Positions 1 through 6,208 of a DNA stretch of 10,177 nt are shown piece after piece. The first letter of the stretch is position 1. Each line of letters opens with the position of its first letter. The translations under genes were made by a program, and so were the position numbers. Source of the stretch: Pseudomonas fluorescens (GTDB lineage Bacteria; Pseudomonadota; Alphaproteobacteria; UBA2136; UBA6156); contig QFOU01000050.1 in assembly GCA_003241595.1 (NCBI GenBank), positions 1 through 10,177 on the forward strand, given 5' to 3'. Under the pieces are notes generated by a model. That model did not search any database. It was not told where the DNA came from and worked only from the letters and a program-made list of their open reading frames with translations.

Positions 1-602
1 AGCACTCTTCGGCGCGCCCCGAACGCTTCCTGCAACTCTGTGCCGAAAACAACATGCGCGTGGCCTACCCCAGCACACCGGCCCAAGTCTTCCACCTGTT
101 GCGCCGTCAGGCCAAGCATCCGGTTAAGCGCCCGCTGGTGGTCATGACACCCAAGTCACTACTGCGTAACCCGGTCGCCGTCAGCCCGCTGTCCGACCTC
201 CTCAATGGCAACTTCCAAACCGTGATCGCCGATACCTCCGTCGAACCCCGCAACGTCAAACGCGTCGTCGTCTGCACGGGTAAGGTCTACTACGATCTCC
301 TCGCCCGCCGCGAAGCCGACAAACGCACCGATGTCGCCCTCATCCGCGTGGAAGAACTCTACCCCTGGCCCGCCGAAGAATTGGCCGCCGCCCTCGCAGC
401 TTACAAGTCGAAGGATGTGTACTGGGTACAAGAAGAACCCCGCAATATGGGGAGCTGGTACCACGTGCGCGAAAACTGGAGCGAGTCCAACGGCTACCTC
501 CACTATATCGGTCGCCCGGCCTCAGCCTCTCCGGCTGTCGGCACCACCGTGCGCCACGCTGCCGAGCAAAAGACCATCGTCGACGAAGTCTTCGGCAAGT
601 AA
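1..602 (+). CDS. sucA: 2-oxoglutarate dehydrogenase E1 component, C-terminal part (5' end outside window)
   Basis: This is the C-terminal 199 or so residues of the thiamine-diphosphate-dependent E1 subunit, which decarboxylates 2-oxoglutarate and passes the succinyl group to the lipoyl arm of E2 in the TCA cycle. The frame is open from the left edge (codon at position 3) to TAA at 600-602. Family signatures are visible: HSSARPERFLQLCAENN at the edge, then YPSTPAQVFHLLRRQ, PLVVMTPKSLLR, RVEELYPWP and WVQEEPRNMGSW near the C-terminus. The full protein is usually over 900 residues, so most of the gene lies to the left. The sucB gene follows 45 bases downstream in the usual sucA-sucB order, so the two are very probably co-transcribed. 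The ATG at 54 is internal and not a real start. Confidence 0.96.
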   Translation, partial: HSSARPERFLQLCAENNMRVAYPSTPAQVFHLLRRQAKHPVKRPLVVMTPKSLLRNPVAVSPLSDLLNGNFQTVIADTSVEPRNVKRVVVCTGKVYYDLLARREADKRTDVALIRVEELYPWPAEELAAALAAYKSKDVYWVQEEPRNMGSWYHVRENWSESNGYLHYIGRPASASPAVGTTVRHAAEQKTIVDEVFGK

Positions 603-647
603 ACCCCATTCACATTCAGTAATTCATAGCTAGGGAGAAACCAGAGT

Positions 648-1859
648 ATGACCATCCAGATCAAAGCCCCCGCCATGGGCGAAAGCATTGCCGAAGCCAC
701 CGTCGCCAAATGGTCGGTGAAGGAAGGCGACACCGTCGTAGCCGACCAAGTGGTCGCCGAACTCGAAACCGATAAGGTGAACCTTGAGGTCATCGCGCCC
801 TCCGCCGGTAAGATCACCAAAATCACAACCGCCAAAGGCGCAACCGTGAAAGTTGGAGACCTGATGGCCGAACTCGACGAAAACGTCGAACCCACCGCTG
901 GTAACAAACCTGCCGAAGCTCCCGTCACCGCCGCCCCCTCCACCGCTGCTCCAGCATCAGCCGATGAACGCGTCGCCAAATCCGGCCCCGCCGTGCAAAA
1001 ACTGGTCGCCGAAGGCGCCAACACCGCAGGCCTCACCGGCACCGGTAAAGATGGCCGCCTGACCAAGTCGGATGTCACCAATCCGGCTCCCGCAGCAGCA
1101 CCTGCCGCGCCCACCACGGCCGCTGCACCGGCACCGGTGGCCGCCAAGCGCGATACCTCGGTCCTGCAAGAACGCGTGCCCATGACCCGCATCCGCAAGA
1201 CCATCGCAGGCCGCCTCAAGCAAGCGCAAAACACCGCCGCCATGCTCACCACGTACAACGAGGTCGACCTTTCCCGCGTCAACGAAATGCGCAAACTGTA
1301 CAAGGATGCGTTTGAGAAAAAACACGGCGCCAAGCTCGGCTACATGGGCTTCTTCAGTAAGGCCGTGGTCAACGCCCTGCAAGCCTGGCCCGCGCTCAAT
1401 GCGGAGATCGACGGCGAAGACATCATCTATAAAAACCATTACGACCTCGGCATCGCCGTGAGTTCGGATCGCGGCCTCGTCGTGCCCGTGGTCCGCAATG
1501 CCGATCAACTCTCGCTGGCCGAGATCGAAAAGACCATCGCCGATTTCGGTGCCCGCGCCCGCACGGGCGGCCTCAAGCCGGATGAACTCAGCGGTGCCAC
1601 CTTCAGCATCACCAACGGCGGCACCTTCGGCTCGCTCATGTCCATGCCGATCCTCAACTACCCGCAAGTCGGTATCCTCGGTATGCACGCCATTAAGGAG
1701 CGTCCGGTCGTGGTTAATGGCGAGATCGTCATCCGCCCGATGATGTATCTGGCGCTCACCTACGACCACCGCATCGTCGATGGCCGCGAAGCCGTCAGCT
1801 TCCTCGTCCGCGTGAAGGATTGCCTCGAAGATCCCGCCCGCATGGTGCTCGATATCTAA
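648..1859 (+). CDS. sucB: Dihydrolipoyllysine-residue succinyltransferase, E2 of 2-oxoglutarate dehydrogenase
   Basis: E2 is the core-forming subunit that transfers the succinyl group from its lipoyl arm to CoA. All expected parts are visible in 403 residues. A lipoyl domain covers about residues 1-77, with the lipoylated lysine at K43 in the ETDKVNLEV context. An Ala/Pro linker follows. The peripheral-subunit-binding domain (about 107-145, with AVQKLVAEG and GTGKDGRLTKSDV) docks E1/E3. After a second Ala/Pro linker comes the acyltransferase catalytic domain from about 175. The active-site motif YDHRIVDGREAV lies near the C-terminus, with H374 and D378. Length matches SucB rather than the longer pyruvate dehydrogenase E2. 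The ATG is preceded by AGGGAG at 632-637 with a 10-base gap. A terminator hairpin begins 16 bases after the stop, so the transcript probably ends here and lpd is expressed separately. Confidence 0.97.
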   Translation: MTIQIKAPAMGESIAEATVAKWSVKEGDTVVADQVVAELETDKVNLEVIAPSAGKITKITTAKGATVKVGDLMAELDENVEPTAGNKPAEAPVTAAPSTAAPASADERVAKSGPAVQKLVAEGANTAGLTGTGKDGRLTKSDVTNPAPAAAPAAPTTAAAPAPVAAKRDTSVLQERVPMTRIRKTIAGRLKQAQNTAAMLTTYNEVDLSRVNEMRKLYKDAFEKKHGAKLGYMGFFSKAVVNALQAWPALNAEIDGEDIIYKNHYDLGIAVSSDRGLVVPVVRNADQLSLAEIEKTIADFGARARTGGLKPDELSGATFSITNGGTFGSLMSMPILNYPQVGILGMHAIKERPVVVNGEIVIRPMMYLALTYDHRIVDGREAVSFLVRVKDCLEDPARMVLDI

Positions 1860-1874
1860 TCGAAAATCGCCCTT

Positions 1875-1899
1875 AAAGCCCGCCTATAAAGCGGGCTTT
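1875..1899 (+). terminator. Rho-independent-type terminator after sucB
   Basis: A perfect 9-bp stem AAAGCCCGC/GCGGGCTTT encloses a 7-base loop, 16 bases past the sucB stop. The T-run after the stem is short (GTTATG follows), so read-through is possible. The same GCCCGC core recurs at five other gene ends in this window. Confidence 0.75.
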
Positions 1900-1925
1900 G
1901 TTATGAGCGCAACGAGACGCAGCGG

Positions 1926-1954
1926 TTGAATGCAAAATGTTGATGTAATACAAT
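1926..1954 (+). promoter_or_regulatory. Predicted sigma-70-type promoter for the gene at 1985
   Basis: TTGAAT at 1926-1931 and TACAAT at 1949-1954 are separated by exactly 17 bases, close to the -35/-10 consensus. They lie between the sucB terminator and a gene with a strong ribosome binding site. The short AT-rich stretch stands out from the GC-rich surroundings. This is prediction from consensus only. Confidence 0.55.
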
Positions 1955-1984
1955 ATCTCAACCTAAATATTAAAGGAGATATCC

Positions 1985-2428
1985 ATGGCCGACTGGCGCG
2001 CATTGGAACCCGTAACCCCGGCAGGCCTCCTCACTATGGCCCGCATCGCCGTGCGCGAAACCCGCCCCTTGGTCGATACCAACGCCCGCATCAGCCACGT
2101 CGGCTTCCGTAGCCAGTCGCGCCTGGAATGGGAAATCCTCCTCACCGAACTTTTAACCCTTGGCACCCGCCGCGAAACATTTAAACCGGATGGCCGCCCC
2201 ATCCCCTTCATCCAGCTCACAATCCCTCTCACCATCGGCACCGAGGTGTTGGAGTACATCGAAGTCCCGGCCCCCAAGGAAACCGGCGTCGAAGAGCCCA
2301 CTCTCATCGTTGCCTATCAAACCGCAGGAGAAGACCGCCCCCGTCTCCTCAAAGCCGGTTACGATATCCGCGAGCAAGCCATGCACGCCCGCGACTTCAT
2401 CGCCCGCGATGCCGGCCGTACCGAATAA
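1985..2428 (+). CDS. Uncharacterised protein, weakly YecM/VOC-like
   Basis: The product has 147 residues, no signal peptide and no membrane segment. The start is well supported: AAGGAG at 1973-1978 sits 6 bases before the ATG, and a good promoter lies upstream. I do not recognise the family with certainty. The middle shows an arrangement like E. coli YecM and other vicinal-oxygen-chelate proteins: ARISHVGFRS (residues 34-43), then KPDGRPIPFIQL (67-78), then LEYIEVPAPKE (89-99). In YecM the matching stretches are of the type DHISLR, NGRPI and VELPWPG. H38 and E93 would be at positions where VOC proteins bind metal, but this is inference from memory of the family. The gene is probably monocistronic, bounded by terminators on both sides, and sits between sucB and lpd without an obvious metabolic link. 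Confidence 0.82.
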   Translation: MADWRALEPVTPAGLLTMARIAVRETRPLVDTNARISHVGFRSQSRLEWEILLTELLTLGTRRETFKPDGRPIPFIQLTIPLTIGTEVLEYIEVPAPKETGVEEPTLIVAYQTAGEDRPRLLKAGYDIREQAMHARDFIARDAGRTE

Positions 2429-2458
2429 CGCCAGCTGTCCGTCATAACCATCAAAAAA

Positions 2459-2486
2459 AAAGCCCGCTTTTTATAAAGCGGGCTTT
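2459..2486 (-). terminator. Bidirectional terminator between convergent genes
   Basis: A perfect 12-bp stem AAAGCCCGCTTT/AAAGCGGGCTTT surrounds the 4-base loop TTAT. It is the longest perfect stem of the terminators here. Eight As at 2453-2460 give a strong U-tract for minus-strand transcription from the gene ending at 2505. It probably also stops the plus-strand gene ending at 2428. Confidence 0.88.
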
Positions 2487-2504
2487 CAAATCGATTGTAA
2501 CAGG

Positions 2505-2903
2505 TTAAAGCGGGCGTAAAGGCGGCATCACCAGCTTCATCCCTACCAGTACCAGCCAGTTCGGCTGGTTCTTGGCCAAGGCGCTCAGGCCGTGGTGTAA
2601 CTGCTGGCCTACGTGGGCGGCCTCCTCAAGGTTGGTTTGCACAAGGCTTACCAACACGTTCACAATCGGCGTATCCACACCTTCGCCGTCGTTCACGGCT
2701 TCCACCTGAAAACCGGAAAGAAACTCGCAATCCCGCAGCAACTCATTCACCACAGCTACAATGTCCGAGCGATAAGGCCGTGGCCGCTGGTCATGCTCAA
2801 TAAAATCAAGCATAAGTTCAAGGTAGTAATGTTCTTTCTGTTTCAAATCGAACATGACGGAGGTCTCCACGGGAGAGGGCAATTTCATGGCCACAGCGGA
2901 CAT
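2505..2903 (-). CDS. Uncharacterised small protein
   Basis: The product has 132 residues and no family I recognise. The ATG at 2903 is chosen over an in-frame start at 2948 because AAAGGA lies just upstream of it with suitable spacing. The protein looks soluble, with predicted helices at about 20-35 (EHYYLELMLDFIEHD) and 44-55 (DIVAVVNELLRD). A strand-like stretch follows (PIVNVLVSLV), then a helix around EEAAHVGQQLHHGLSALA and a hydrophobic C-terminus (WLVLVGMKLVMPPLRPL). There is no signal peptide. It is a single gene ending in its own strong terminator. Its second half has a loose resemblance in order of secondary structure to the orphan protein encoded at 4962-5369. Confidence 0.75.
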   Translation of the reverse strand: MSAVAMKLPSPVETSVMFDLKQKEHYYLELMLDFIEHDQRPRPYRSDIVAVVNELLRDCEFLSGFQVEAVNDGEGVDTPIVNVLVSLVQTNLEEAAHVGQQLHHGLSALAKNQPNWLVLVGMKLVMPPLRPL

Positions 2904-3006
2904 GGGTATTCCTTTCACAAGGTCATAAAGGGCAGGGGAGATTAGCAAAGATAAGTTCGCCGCACCCTAAAAGCCCATAACCCTACTGTCAATCAACCGC
3001 ATACAA

Positions 3007-3032
3007 AAAGCCCGCCATTCGCGGCGGGCTTT
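3007..3032 (-). terminator. Terminator of the membrane-protein gene at 3037
   Basis: A perfect 10-bp stem AAAGCCCGCC/GGCGGGCTTT encloses the 6-base loop ATTCGC, right after the minus-strand stop codon. On the minus strand the stem is followed by a T-rich tail ending TTTTTG. The arms match those of the lpd terminator at 4929. Confidence 0.82.
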
Positions 3033-3036
3033 GTTT

Positions 3037-3435
3037 TTAAAGTACACTTTGCCATTCATAGTCTTTGAGTTGCCTTTGCAGAGTGTAAAAACTTGCAATC
3101 GTGAGCACCAACCCAACAGCGGCAAGCATTCCCACAATGTACCAGTAACTGAAGGAGTTATGGGGCAGAGAGATATAGAACGAAGCCAAAATGTGTAATG
3201 CCAGCAGCGAAGAGACAAAAATCCTCCCCGTATGTTGGTCATCCTCATCATCTTCAAACTCTTCTTCTCGGCTCTTCCATCTAAAGAGAAAGAAGCAACC
3301 AGCGATGAGCAGAGCCATCAAAGAAAAAGCGATTTGAATTCTGAGCTCACCCGCCGGAAAAATAAATCGCAAGGAGACGATGAGTATTGCCGCCATAATC
3401 GGTGCAAGCGAAGTCACATAGCAAAATGCACGCAT
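3037..3435 (-). CDS. Small integral membrane protein, four predicted helices
   Basis: The product has 132 residues if translation starts at the ATG at 3435, which has AAAGGA upstream at good spacing. The longer in-frame version from 3513 adds a polar 26-residue extension and has less support. Four hydrophobic segments are visible: about residues 3-25 (FCYVTSLAPIMAAILIVSLRF), 32-51 (IAFSLMALLIAGCFFLF), 73-92 (IFVSSLLALHILASFYISL) and 97-119 (YWYIVGMLAAVGLVLTIASF). Between helices 2 and 3 is a strongly charged loop, KSREEEFEDDEDDQH. The protein should lie in the inner membrane. I do not recognise the family and see no catalytic motif. It diverges from lpd across a 101-base intergenic region. 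Confidence 0.75.
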   Translation of the reverse strand: MRAFCYVTSLAPIMAAILIVSLRFIFPAGELRIQIAFSLMALLIAGCFFLFRWKSREEEFEDDEDDQHTGRIFVSSLLALHILASFYISLPHNSFSYWYIVGMLAAVGLVLTIASFYTLQRQLKDYEWQSVL

Positions 3436-3462
3436 AATGCAGTCCTTTCGGTAAAACGGGGG

Positions 3463-3491
3463 TTGAGGAGATATGTCGCGAGGTTTATAGT
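3463..3491 (+). promoter_or_regulatory. Predicted promoter for lpd
   Basis: TTGAGG at 3463-3468 and TATAGT at 3486-3491 are separated by 17 bases, upstream of lpd in the region shared with the divergent membrane-protein gene. A second pair (TTGAAA at 3502, TATACA at 3520) has only 12 bases between the boxes and is less likely. Consensus-based prediction only. Confidence 0.4.
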
Positions 3492-3536
3492 CCCTCAGCA
3501 TTTGAAAAGTCAATAAAAGTATACAAGGCTATCCCC

Positions 3537-4913
3537 ATGGCAGAACAATTCGACCTCATCGTCATCGGCGCAGGCCCCGCAGGCTACGTGTGCGCCATCC
3601 GCGCCGCGCAACTCGGCCTCAAAACTGCCCTCATTGAAAAACGCGAAGCCCTCGGCGGCACCTGCCTCAACGTCGGCTGCATTCCGTCCAAAGCGATGCT
3701 CGAAAGCTCGCACCATTACCACCGCGCGGCCCACGGGCTGGATTCTCATGGCATCAAAGTGAAGGGCGTGGAGCTCGACCTCCCCACCATGCTCGGCCGT
3801 AAAGACGCCGTAGTGAAGCAACTCACCGGCGGTATCGGCATGCTGATGAAGAAGAACAAGGTCACCGTCAAAAACGCATGGGGCACCGTCAAGTCCGCAG
3901 GTGTGGTGGCGCTGGATAACGGTGAAGAACTCCACACCAAAAACATCGTCATCGCCGCAGGCTCCGTGCCGGTCGAATTGCCCTTCGCCAAGTTCGATCA
4001 CAAAACGATCATCGACAGCACTGACGCTCTCGCACTGCCCGCCGTGCCCGAGCACCTCGTGGTCATTGGGGCAGGGGTGATCGGCCTTGAAATGGGCAGT
4101 GTCTGGCAACGCCTCGGCGCCAAGGTGACTGTCATCGACGTCGCCGACCGTCCCGTCGCCATCATGGATGCCGATCTTGGTATCGAAGCGAAAAAAATAT
4201 TTGAAAAGCAAGGCTTGGAGTTTGTTCTTCAAGCAAAAGTGAAAGAAGTTGCAGGCGGAAACGTCACCATCGAACGCGATGGCAAAACCGAAACCATCTC
4301 CGGCGATAAGGTACTTGTCGCCGTCGGCCGCCGCGCCGCTACCGGTGGCATGGGCCTCGCCGAAGCCGGCGTCAAAATGACCGACCGCGGCGTGATCGAA
4401 GTGGATAGCCACTACCAAACCTCCGTCCCCGGCATCTATGCCATTGGCGATTGCATCCCCGGCCCCATGCTGGCCCACAAGGGAGAAGACGAGGGCGTCG
4501 CCGTCGCCGAGATCCTCGTCGGCCAGCACGGCCACGTGAACTACAACGTCATGCCCTCGGTGGTCTATACCCACCCGGAAATGGCAGGCGTGGGCCTCAC
4601 CGAAGCCGAAGCGACTGAAAAATACGGCGACATCAAGGTCGGCAAATTCAAGTTCATCGCCAATGGCCGCGCGCTGGCTGTCGATGAAGGCTCCGGCTTC
4701 ATCAAGGTCATCGCCCACCCGCAAACCGATGAGATCCTCGGCGTGCACATGATCGGCCACAACACCAGCGAACTCATTGCCGAAGCCGCCGCGCTCATGG
4801 AGTTCAAGGCAACTGCGGAAGACCTCGCCCGCACTACCCACGCCCACCCCACCATGGCGGAAGCGTTCAAGGAAGCAGGCCTCGCCGTCCACGCCCGCGC
4901 CATCCACAGCTAA
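3537..4913 (+). CDS. lpd: Dihydrolipoyl dehydrogenase (E3)
   Basis: E3 reoxidises the dihydrolipoyl arm of E2 with FAD and NAD+, and serves 2-oxoglutarate dehydrogenase and possibly the pyruvate dehydrogenase and glycine cleavage complexes. The 458-residue product carries every landmark of the class I flavoprotein disulfide reductases. These are the N-terminal FAD-binding GAGPAG (11-16), the redox-active disulfide in GGTCLNVGCIPSK (C43 and C48), the NAD-binding GAGVIG near 178-183, and the second FAD motif AIGD with AHKGEDEG near 302-320. The C-terminal dimer domain has the catalytic pair H437/E442 in HPTMAEAFKEAG. AAGG at 3525-3528 lies 8 bases before the ATG. The gene is separated from sucAB by three other genes and has its own promoter-like sequence and terminator, so it is probably transcribed alone. 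Confidence 0.98.
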   Translation: MAEQFDLIVIGAGPAGYVCAIRAAQLGLKTALIEKREALGGTCLNVGCIPSKAMLESSHHYHRAAHGLDSHGIKVKGVELDLPTMLGRKDAVVKQLTGGIGMLMKKNKVTVKNAWGTVKSAGVVALDNGEELHTKNIVIAAGSVPVELPFAKFDHKTIIDSTDALALPAVPEHLVVIGAGVIGLEMGSVWQRLGAKVTVIDVADRPVAIMDADLGIEAKKIFEKQGLEFVLQAKVKEVAGGNVTIERDGKTETISGDKVLVAVGRRAATGGMGLAEAGVKMTDRGVIEVDSHYQTSVPGIYAIGDCIPGPMLAHKGEDEGVAVAEILVGQHGHVNYNVMPSVVYTHPEMAGVGLTEAEATEKYGDIKVGKFKFIANGRALAVDEGSGFIKVIAHPQTDEILGVHMIGHNTSELIAEAAALMEFKATAEDLARTTHAHPTMAEAFKEAGLAVHARAIHS

Positions 4914-4928
4914 ACCACGGCGCAAAGC

Positions 4929-4956
4929 AAAAGCCCGCCATTCACGGCGGGCTTTT
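4929..4956 (+). terminator. Bidirectional terminator between lpd and the convergent gene
   Basis: A perfect 11-bp stem AAAAGCCCGCC/GGCGGGCTTTT surrounds the loop ATTCAC and is followed by further Ts. It starts 16 bases after the lpd stop and ends 6 bases before the stop of the convergent minus-strand gene. The A-rich left arm can serve as a U-tract in the other direction. Confidence 0.9.
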
Positions 4957-4961
4957 TTATC

Positions 4962-5369
4962 TTAAAACGCATCGATCTGAATATTGGTCTGTATCACCGC
5001 TTCCCATCGGGCATGGGTATCGGCAAGGCGCTCCACACTCAGGGTCAACTCGCGGGCAAACTCCATAACTTGCACCAGCGAGAAAGCCTCAGAATCAATT
5101 CCGATCGCCACATCCACATGGTACGGAGAAATATTGCCCTCCGTATCCACAAGGCAGGCTAGTTCAATGTCGTCCACGCGGTAGGTAAAGCTTTCGTCGC
5201 CATAGGCAAGGTAAAGGTCGGCCATCAAATGCTTCACACGCCGTTTAATCTCGGCAAGCTTGGGGTATTCCCCCGCTTTACGGCCTTCAAAATCGAATTC
5301 CAAACGAATCCCACACGCTGTCGGAAGCGTCGTGGCTCGGCTATGCGTCAAAGCACTGCTACGGGTCAT
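4962..5369 (-). CDS. Uncharacterised small protein
   Basis: The product has 135 residues and no recognised family. GGAG six bases before the ATG at 5369 supports the start. After a polar N-terminus of about 17 residues comes a strand GIRLEFDFEG, a helix AEIKRRVKHLMADLYLAYG and two strand-like pieces (YRVDDIELACLVD and YHVDVAIGID). A long helix follows, about FSLVQVMEFARELTLSVERLA, and then a short C-terminal strand. The overall look is a compact alpha/beta protein in the cytoplasm. It is transcribed alone: a terminator shared with lpd closes it, and an AT-rich upstream region separates it from the next minus-strand gene. No function can be assigned. Confidence 0.8.
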   Translation of the reverse strand: MTRSSALTHSRATTLPTACGIRLEFDFEGRKAGEYPKLAEIKRRVKHLMADLYLAYGDESFTYRVDDIELACLVDTEGNISPYHVDVAIGIDSEAFSLVQVMEFARELTLSVERLADTHARWEAVIQTNIQIDAF

Positions 5370-5433
5370 AACAATCTCCGTGTAAAAGGTCAGGGGGATA
5401 AGCTCACAGCCACCTTAACAATAAAATCTTAAA

Positions 5434-5445
5434 TTTGCATGCAAA
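5434..5445. repeat. Perfect 12-bp palindrome TTTGCATGCAAA, possible operator
   Basis: This dyad lies in the AT-rich region upstream of the minus-strand gene starting at 5369, about 65 bases before its ATG, where a promoter would be expected. It could bind a dimeric regulator. No matching regulator is in the window, so the function is a guess. Confidence 0.25.
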
Positions 5446-5458
5446 ATCCATAATAAAA

Positions 5459-5473
5459 CCCGCCAGTGGCGGG
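5459..5473 (-). terminator. Terminator of the gene at 5481
   Basis: CCCGCC/GGCGGG forms a 6-bp GC stem with a 3-base loop, followed on the minus strand by TTTTATT. It begins 7 bases after the minus-strand stop. It is a shorter version of the GCCCGC-core stems elsewhere in the window. Confidence 0.75.
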
Positions 5474-5480
5474 CAGGGGG

Positions 5481-5774
5481 CTAATAAGTATAATCGTCAT
5501 ACTCGCTGGGCTTGGCATTTTCATCCGGGTCTTCGGGGTGTAACGCCCGCACCATGTGCGCCATCATGTCGGCCAGCTCGGGGTCAATGTCGTAGTCGGC
5601 GTTCTTGAACATGGTCACAACATGATACTTCATCAAGCTCCGTATGCCCTTCCGCCACGCGATCTCGTCCAGAATATTGGTAATCGCATCGCTGTTCTCA
5701 ATCACAAACACGCGGCGCTCGTTAAAGTCGCGCTCGGCTTCCAGTTTATTGGCAATTTCACCCACGGTATTCAT
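5481..5774 (-). CDS. Uncharacterised small acidic protein
   Basis: The product has 97 residues from the ATG at 5774, which is preceded by AAAGG at short spacing. An in-frame GTG at 5804 would add ten residues, but it overlaps the space after the neighbouring terminator and is less likely. The protein looks helical and soluble: GEIANKLEAERDFNERRVFVI, then AITNILDEIAW, then RSLMKYHVVTMFKNADYDID. It ends in an acidic, tyrosine-rich tail (EDPDENAKPSEYDDYTY). No known family is recognised. Its terminator lies directly downstream and the upstream neighbour has its own terminator, so it is probably a single-gene unit. Part of its middle lines up loosely with the next minus-strand orphan at 5850. Confidence 0.75.
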   Translation of the reverse strand: MNTVGEIANKLEAERDFNERRVFVIENSDAITNILDEIAWRKGIRSLMKYHVVTMFKNADYDIDPELADMMAHMVRALHPEDPDENAKPSEYDDYTY

Positions 5775-5815
5775 GCCGCCTTTGTAGCAAAACCTTACCC
5801 GCACGGCAAAAAGAA

Positions 5816-5836
5816 AAGCCCGCGCACGGCGGGCTT
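5816..5836 (-). terminator. Terminator of the gene at 5850
   Basis: The stem AAGCCCGC/GCGGGCTT is 8 bp with a 5-base loop. On the minus strand it is followed by a TTCTTTTT tract, so it acts leftward and ends the gene whose stop is at 5850. There is no T-run on the plus strand. Confidence 0.78.
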
Positions 5837-5849
5837 CAAAAAAGTAGGT

Positions 5850-6158
5850 TCAGACAGAGTTGTGGAGTCGTCGATACCCCGGTTTGCGAGTGCGTTGTGG
5901 CACCGGAGGCCTGCGAAATGTTTGCAAATCTGTGGCCATCCGAATGGCAAGAATATCATCGAGCGAGTATCCACGGGCACTGAAGACCTTCATAACCGCC
6001 TGCTTCAACACGCGGCGGCCCACAACCTTGTCCAATTCGACAAGAATATCGGCCTTGTGGCTCTCGTAAAAATCGAACAGCGGTTTGCGCTCAATCTTGT
6101 GTTTCAAACTAAGGCGATGAAGTTCCTGCACTGCATGTTCAAGTGTCATAACAGTCAT
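5850..6158 (-). CDS. Uncharacterised small basic protein
   Basis: The product has 102 residues. The ATG at 6158 is preceded by AAGGA with an 8-base gap, so it is preferred over the ATG at 6149. The first two thirds look helical (LEHAVQELHRLSLKHKIERK, then KADILVELDKVVGRRVLKQAV, then FSARGYSLDDILAIRMA). The last 25 residues form a basic, proline-containing tail (RRPPVPQRTRKPGYRRLHNSV) of the kind that can contact nucleic acid or a protein partner; that is inference only. No family is recognised. It is divergent from rsmI with only about 50 bases between the start codons, so their promoters must be close or overlapping. Confidence 0.78.
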   Translation of the reverse strand: MTVMTLEHAVQELHRLSLKHKIERKPLFDFYESHKADILVELDKVVGRRVLKQAVMKVFSARGYSLDDILAIRMATDLQTFRRPPVPQRTRKPGYRRLHNSV

Positions 6159-6208
6159 ACGGTGTTTCCTTCTGGAAGTCGAACTGCACTTGGTTTAAGG
6201 TGCGCCAC

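Noticed and set aside
503..1769. Long minus-strand open frames opposite sucA/sucB
   Set aside because: They mirror the codon bias of sucB, have low-complexity Ala/Gly/Val content and contain no motif.
1930..2112. Short plus-strand open frame overlapping the start of the 1985 gene
   Set aside because: It starts inside the predicted promoter, has no ribosome binding site and overlaps a gene with an excellent one.
3510..4925. A 471-codon open frame on the minus strand opposite lpd
   Set aside because: It is antisense to a clear lpd gene, is rich in H, D, G and A as expected from the complement of GC-rich codons, and has no recognisable domain.
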